A DNA stretch of 6,276 nucleotides, taken from the NCBI GenBank assembly GCA_902800255.1, contig CADCDV010000034.1, forward strand, positions 1 through 6,276, read 5' to 3'. Positions 4,659 through 6,276 of this stretch are shown one piece after another. Each line of letters opens with the position of its first letter. Position 1 is the stretch's first letter. The translations under genes were made by a program, and so were the position numbers. The notes under the pieces were generated by a model. That model had not been told where the DNA came from. It saw nothing but the letters and a program-made list of their open reading frames with translations, and made no database searches. The stretch comes from an uncultured Erysipelotrichaceae bacterium. GTDB taxonomy: Bacteria > Bacillota_I > Bacilli_A > RFN20 > CAG-826.

Positions 4659-5052
4659 AACTAAATACCGCCGCCCACATGGCCTCAGCTATGAGGGTGT
4701 CGCCACCAAAGGCAACACGGTCGCCTTCGGTGAATATGGCTTAGCCGCGTTGGAAGGCACCTACATCACCGACCACCAAATCGAAGCCGCCCGTATCGTC
4801 TTATCACGTTACACCGACCGTTCTGGCAAGGTCTGGATCAGAATCTTCCCTCACCTCGCCTTCACCAAGAAGCCAGCCGAAGTCCGTATGGGTTCCGGTA
4901 AAGGTTCACCAGAAGGATGGGTCGCCGTCGTCAAGAAGAACAGAGTCATGTTCGAGATTGGCGGTGTCTCTGAAGAAGTCGCCATGAAGGCCCTTCGTCA
5001 GGCTTCCTTCAAACTTCCGATCAACTGCAAGATCGTTAAGAAAGGAGAATAA
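4642..5052 (+). CDS. rplP: 50S ribosomal protein L16
   Basis: L16 helps shape the A-site tRNA pocket near the peptidyl-transferase centre. With the start at 4642 it has 136 residues, within the family range. It begins MLQPSRTKYRRPHG, the usual MLxPxRxKYRxxH opening, then FGEYGLAALE, IEAARIVLSRY, GKVWIRIFPHLAFTKKPAEVRMGSGKG and GVSEEVAMKALRQASFKLP. The Arg in EVRMGSGKG, corresponding to E. coli Arg81 (hydroxylated there), is present. The start overlaps the end of rpsC by 17 bp, suggesting coupled translation. Nothing in the core is unusual. Confidence 0.97.
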   Translation: MLQPSRTKYRRPHGLSYEGVATKGNTVAFGEYGLAALEGTYITDHQIEAARIVLSRYTDRSGKVWIRIFPHLAFTKKPAEVRMGSGKGSPEGWVAVVKKNRVMFEIGGVSEEVAMKALRQASFKLPINCKIVKKGE

Positions 5053-5054
5053 AC

Positions 5055-5261
5055 ATGGATATCAAAGAATTCCGCGAGTTATCTCCAAAAGAGTTAGACG
5101 AGAAGCTTGCTAGCCTTCGTCAGAAGCTCTTCGAGCTCTCCCGCCAAAGAGCGGTGGGACAGATCGAACACCCAGACGAAATCCACTATGTCCGTAAGGA
5201 TATCGCCAAGGCCGAAACCGTGAAGCGTGAGAGAGCCCTCCACCTTCATGAGGCCAAATAA
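5055..5261 (+). CDS. rpmC: 50S ribosomal protein L29
   Basis: L29 is a small helical protein beside L23 at the tunnel exit and contributes to the docking surface for trigger factor and SRP. The 68 residues are of family length: EFRELSPKELDEKLASLRQKLFELSRQRAVGQIEHP (5-40), with the usual two-helix pattern, then IHYVRKDIAKAETVKRER. It starts 2 nt after the rplP stop, with AAGGAG overlapping the end of rplP, so the two are likely coupled in translation. Confidence 0.96.
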   Translation: MDIKEFRELSPKELDEKLASLRQKLFELSRQRAVGQIEHPDEIHYVRKDIAKAETVKRERALHLHEAK

Positions 5262-5278
5262 GAAAGGAGACCAATACC

Positions 5279-5632
5279 ATGGAAGAAAGAAATAGAAGAA
5301 CTTCTCTTCAAGGGGTTGTGACCGGAACCAAGATGGCCAAAACCATCATCGTCACCGTCAGCACCAAGCGTAATGATCCCCTTTACAAGAAGAGAGTCGG
5401 ATACTCCAAGAAGTATTACGCTCACGACGAGAACGAGCAGGCCAAGCTCGGTGATGAAGTCACCATCATGGCTTGCCGCCCACTCTCCCGTCTTAAGAGA
5501 TGGAGACTCGTCTCCATTGATAAAGCCGCTTTAGCCGGTGAGTCAGTCGAAGCCATCGAAGCCGCCCTCGAGAAGAAGGAAGGTTCCGATGAGATCGTCG
5601 CTGCCCCAGCCGAAGAAGCGAAAGCTGAATAA
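5279..5632 (+). CDS. rpsQ: 30S ribosomal protein S17 with acidic C-terminal extension
   Basis: S17 is a primary binder of the 5' domain of 16S rRNA. The protein is 117 residues, against about 85 normally. Residues 1-86 are the OB-fold core: LQGVVTGTKMAKTIIVTVST (10-29), KRVGYSKKYYAHDE (38-51) and GDEVTIMACRPLSRLKRWRLV (58-78), with Cys at the position that is normally Thr in ETRPLS. From about residue 87 to the end is an extra tail rich in Glu and Ala (EAIEAALEKKEG, then APAEEAKAE), net acidic, unlike the basic tails of L22 and L23. AAAGGAGA just after the rpmC stop sets the start. Confidence 0.96.
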   Translation: MEERNRRTSLQGVVTGTKMAKTIIVTVSTKRNDPLYKKRVGYSKKYYAHDENEQAKLGDEVTIMACRPLSRLKRWRLVSIDKAALAGESVEAIEAALEKKEGSDEIVAAPAEEAKAE

Positions 5633-5646
5633 GGAGGAAACGGATA

Positions 5647-6015
5647 ATGGTCCAGAATGAATCGAATCTCGTGGTCGCCGATAACAGCGGTGCCCGTATC
5701 GTCCGCATCTTCCGTCAGCTCGGCGGAGCCCGTATGAAGGTCTCCTCCATCGGTGACATCGTCCTCTGCGCCGTCAAGGACGCTGCCCCAAATGGAAAGG
5801 TCAAGAAGGGTCAAGTCGTCAAAGGCGTCATCGTCCGCACCAAGAGACAGGTCATCCGTAAAGATGGCTCCTCCATTGGCTTCGATGATAATGCCGTGGT
5901 CATCGTCGATGATGATCATAACCCACTCGGCACCCGTGTCTTCGGACCGGTCGCCCGTGAGCTTCGTGAAAAGGGATTCATGAAAATCATCTCCCTTGCC
6001 AGCGAGGTCTTGTAA
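5647..6015 (+). CDS. rplN: 50S ribosomal protein L14
   Basis: L14 lies at the subunit interface, taking part in bridges to the 30S subunit and in binding of the silencing factor RsfS. The 122 residues equal the standard length. It begins MVQNESNLVVADNSGARIVRI, has GDIVLCAVKDAAPNGKVKKGQVVKGVIVRTK in the middle and ends GTRVFGPVARELREKGFMKIISLASEVL, the family signature. AAGGAGG lies 8 nt before the ATG and overlaps the end of rpsQ. No anomalies. Confidence 0.98.
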   Translation: MVQNESNLVVADNSGARIVRIFRQLGGARMKVSSIGDIVLCAVKDAAPNGKVKKGQVVKGVIVRTKRQVIRKDGSSIGFDDNAVVIVDDDHNPLGTRVFGPVARELREKGFMKIISLASEVL

Positions 6016-6026
6016 GGAGAAGAGAT

Positions 6027-6276
6027 ATGAACATCAAAAAAGGTGATAAAGTCATCGTTCTCTCCGGTGATGACAAAGGCAAGCAGGGCACCGTTCAGAA
6101 GGTTTACCCAAAGCTTAACAAAGTCGTCGTCGAAGGCGTGAACGTCCACAAGAAACACAAGAAGCCAAACCAGAACGTCCAAGAAGGTTCAATCCTCGAC
6201 ATCTATGTCCCGCTTGATGCCTCTAAGGTCGCTCTCATTGACCCAAAGACAAAGAAAGCCACTCGTGTCCACATGA
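6027..6276 (+). CDS. rplX: 50S ribosomal protein L24, 3' end outside the window
   Basis: L24 starts assembly of the 50S subunit and sits near the tunnel exit. The visible 83 codons begin MNIKKGDKVIVLSGDDKGKQGTV, a KOW motif, followed by VVVEGVNVHKKHKKPNQ and then MPLD-like VPLDASKVALIDPKTKKATRVHM. The frame is open to the last base; the ATGA at the window end is Met plus one base, not an in-frame stop. About 20-25 residues of a typical 100-105-residue L24 are missing. AAGGAG, just after the rplN stop, supports the start. Not truncated by mutation, only by the window edge. Confidence 0.95.
   Translation, partial: MNIKKGDKVIVLSGDDKGKQGTVQKVYPKLNKVVVEGVNVHKKHKKPNQNVQEGSILDIYVPLDASKVALIDPKTKKATRVHM

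Noticed and set aside
1714..6276. Mycoplasma-type genetic code with TGA as Trp
   Set aside because: Trp positions checked in L4, L2, S19, S3 and L16 use TGG and no in-frame TGA is seen in any operon gene.

Overview
The window falls into two parts that do not look like one genome. Positions about 1 to 1100 have Bacteroidota (Prevotella/Bacteroides-like) signals: two promoters of the TTTG-N18-20-TAnnTTTG type used by that phylum, one on each strand, no Shine-Dalgarno sites, and one small Cys-rich exported or membrane protein. Positions about 1118 to 6276 are a tightly packed ribosomal-protein operon in which nearly every gene has a strong AAGGAG-type Shine-Dalgarno site. Its protein sequences resemble Firmicutes/Mollicutes-related Bacilli (an Erysipelotrichales-, RF39- or Acholeplasma-like gut lineage is my guess). 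Trp is encoded by TGG at the sites I checked and I saw no in-frame TGA, so the standard bacterial code fits.

Left part. Positions 1-227 hold no gene I can support, but carry a 10-bp-periodic TCCCTTA repeat array. A minus-strand gene (228-737) encodes a 169-residue protein with an N-terminal hydrophobic segment, 15 cysteines and a 21-residue internal duplication. It resembles the small Bacteroidota proteins with HYC, CC and PP motifs. Its promoter lies at 775-806. A second promoter at 993-1022 fires rightward into a short leader with a possible stem-loop; whatever gene it normally drives is not visible before the sequence changes character near 1100-1126.

Right part. In order on the + strand: rplD (L4, lacking about its first 9 codons), rplW (L23), rplB (L2), rpsS (S19), rplV (L22), rpsC (S3), rplP (L16), rpmC (L29), rpsQ (S17), rplN (L14) and rplX (L24, cut by the window end). 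This is the usual bacterial S10-operon order, but rpsJ (S10) and rplC (L3), normally just upstream of rplD, are absent. The products build the 50S exit tunnel and peptidyl-transferase surroundings (L2, L4, L16, L22, L23, L24, L29, L14) and the 30S head and body (S19, S3, S17).

The abrupt loss of the L4 start, the missing Shine-Dalgarno site in front of it and the change of phylum-specific signals together suggest a chimeric join, most simply an assembly artefact and less likely a real rearrangement. I see no new defence, mobile or catalytic system. The real biological oddities are Lys/Ala/Pro-rich extensions on several ribosomal proteins, changes at normally conserved positions of S3 and L22, and the Cys-repeat protein on the left.
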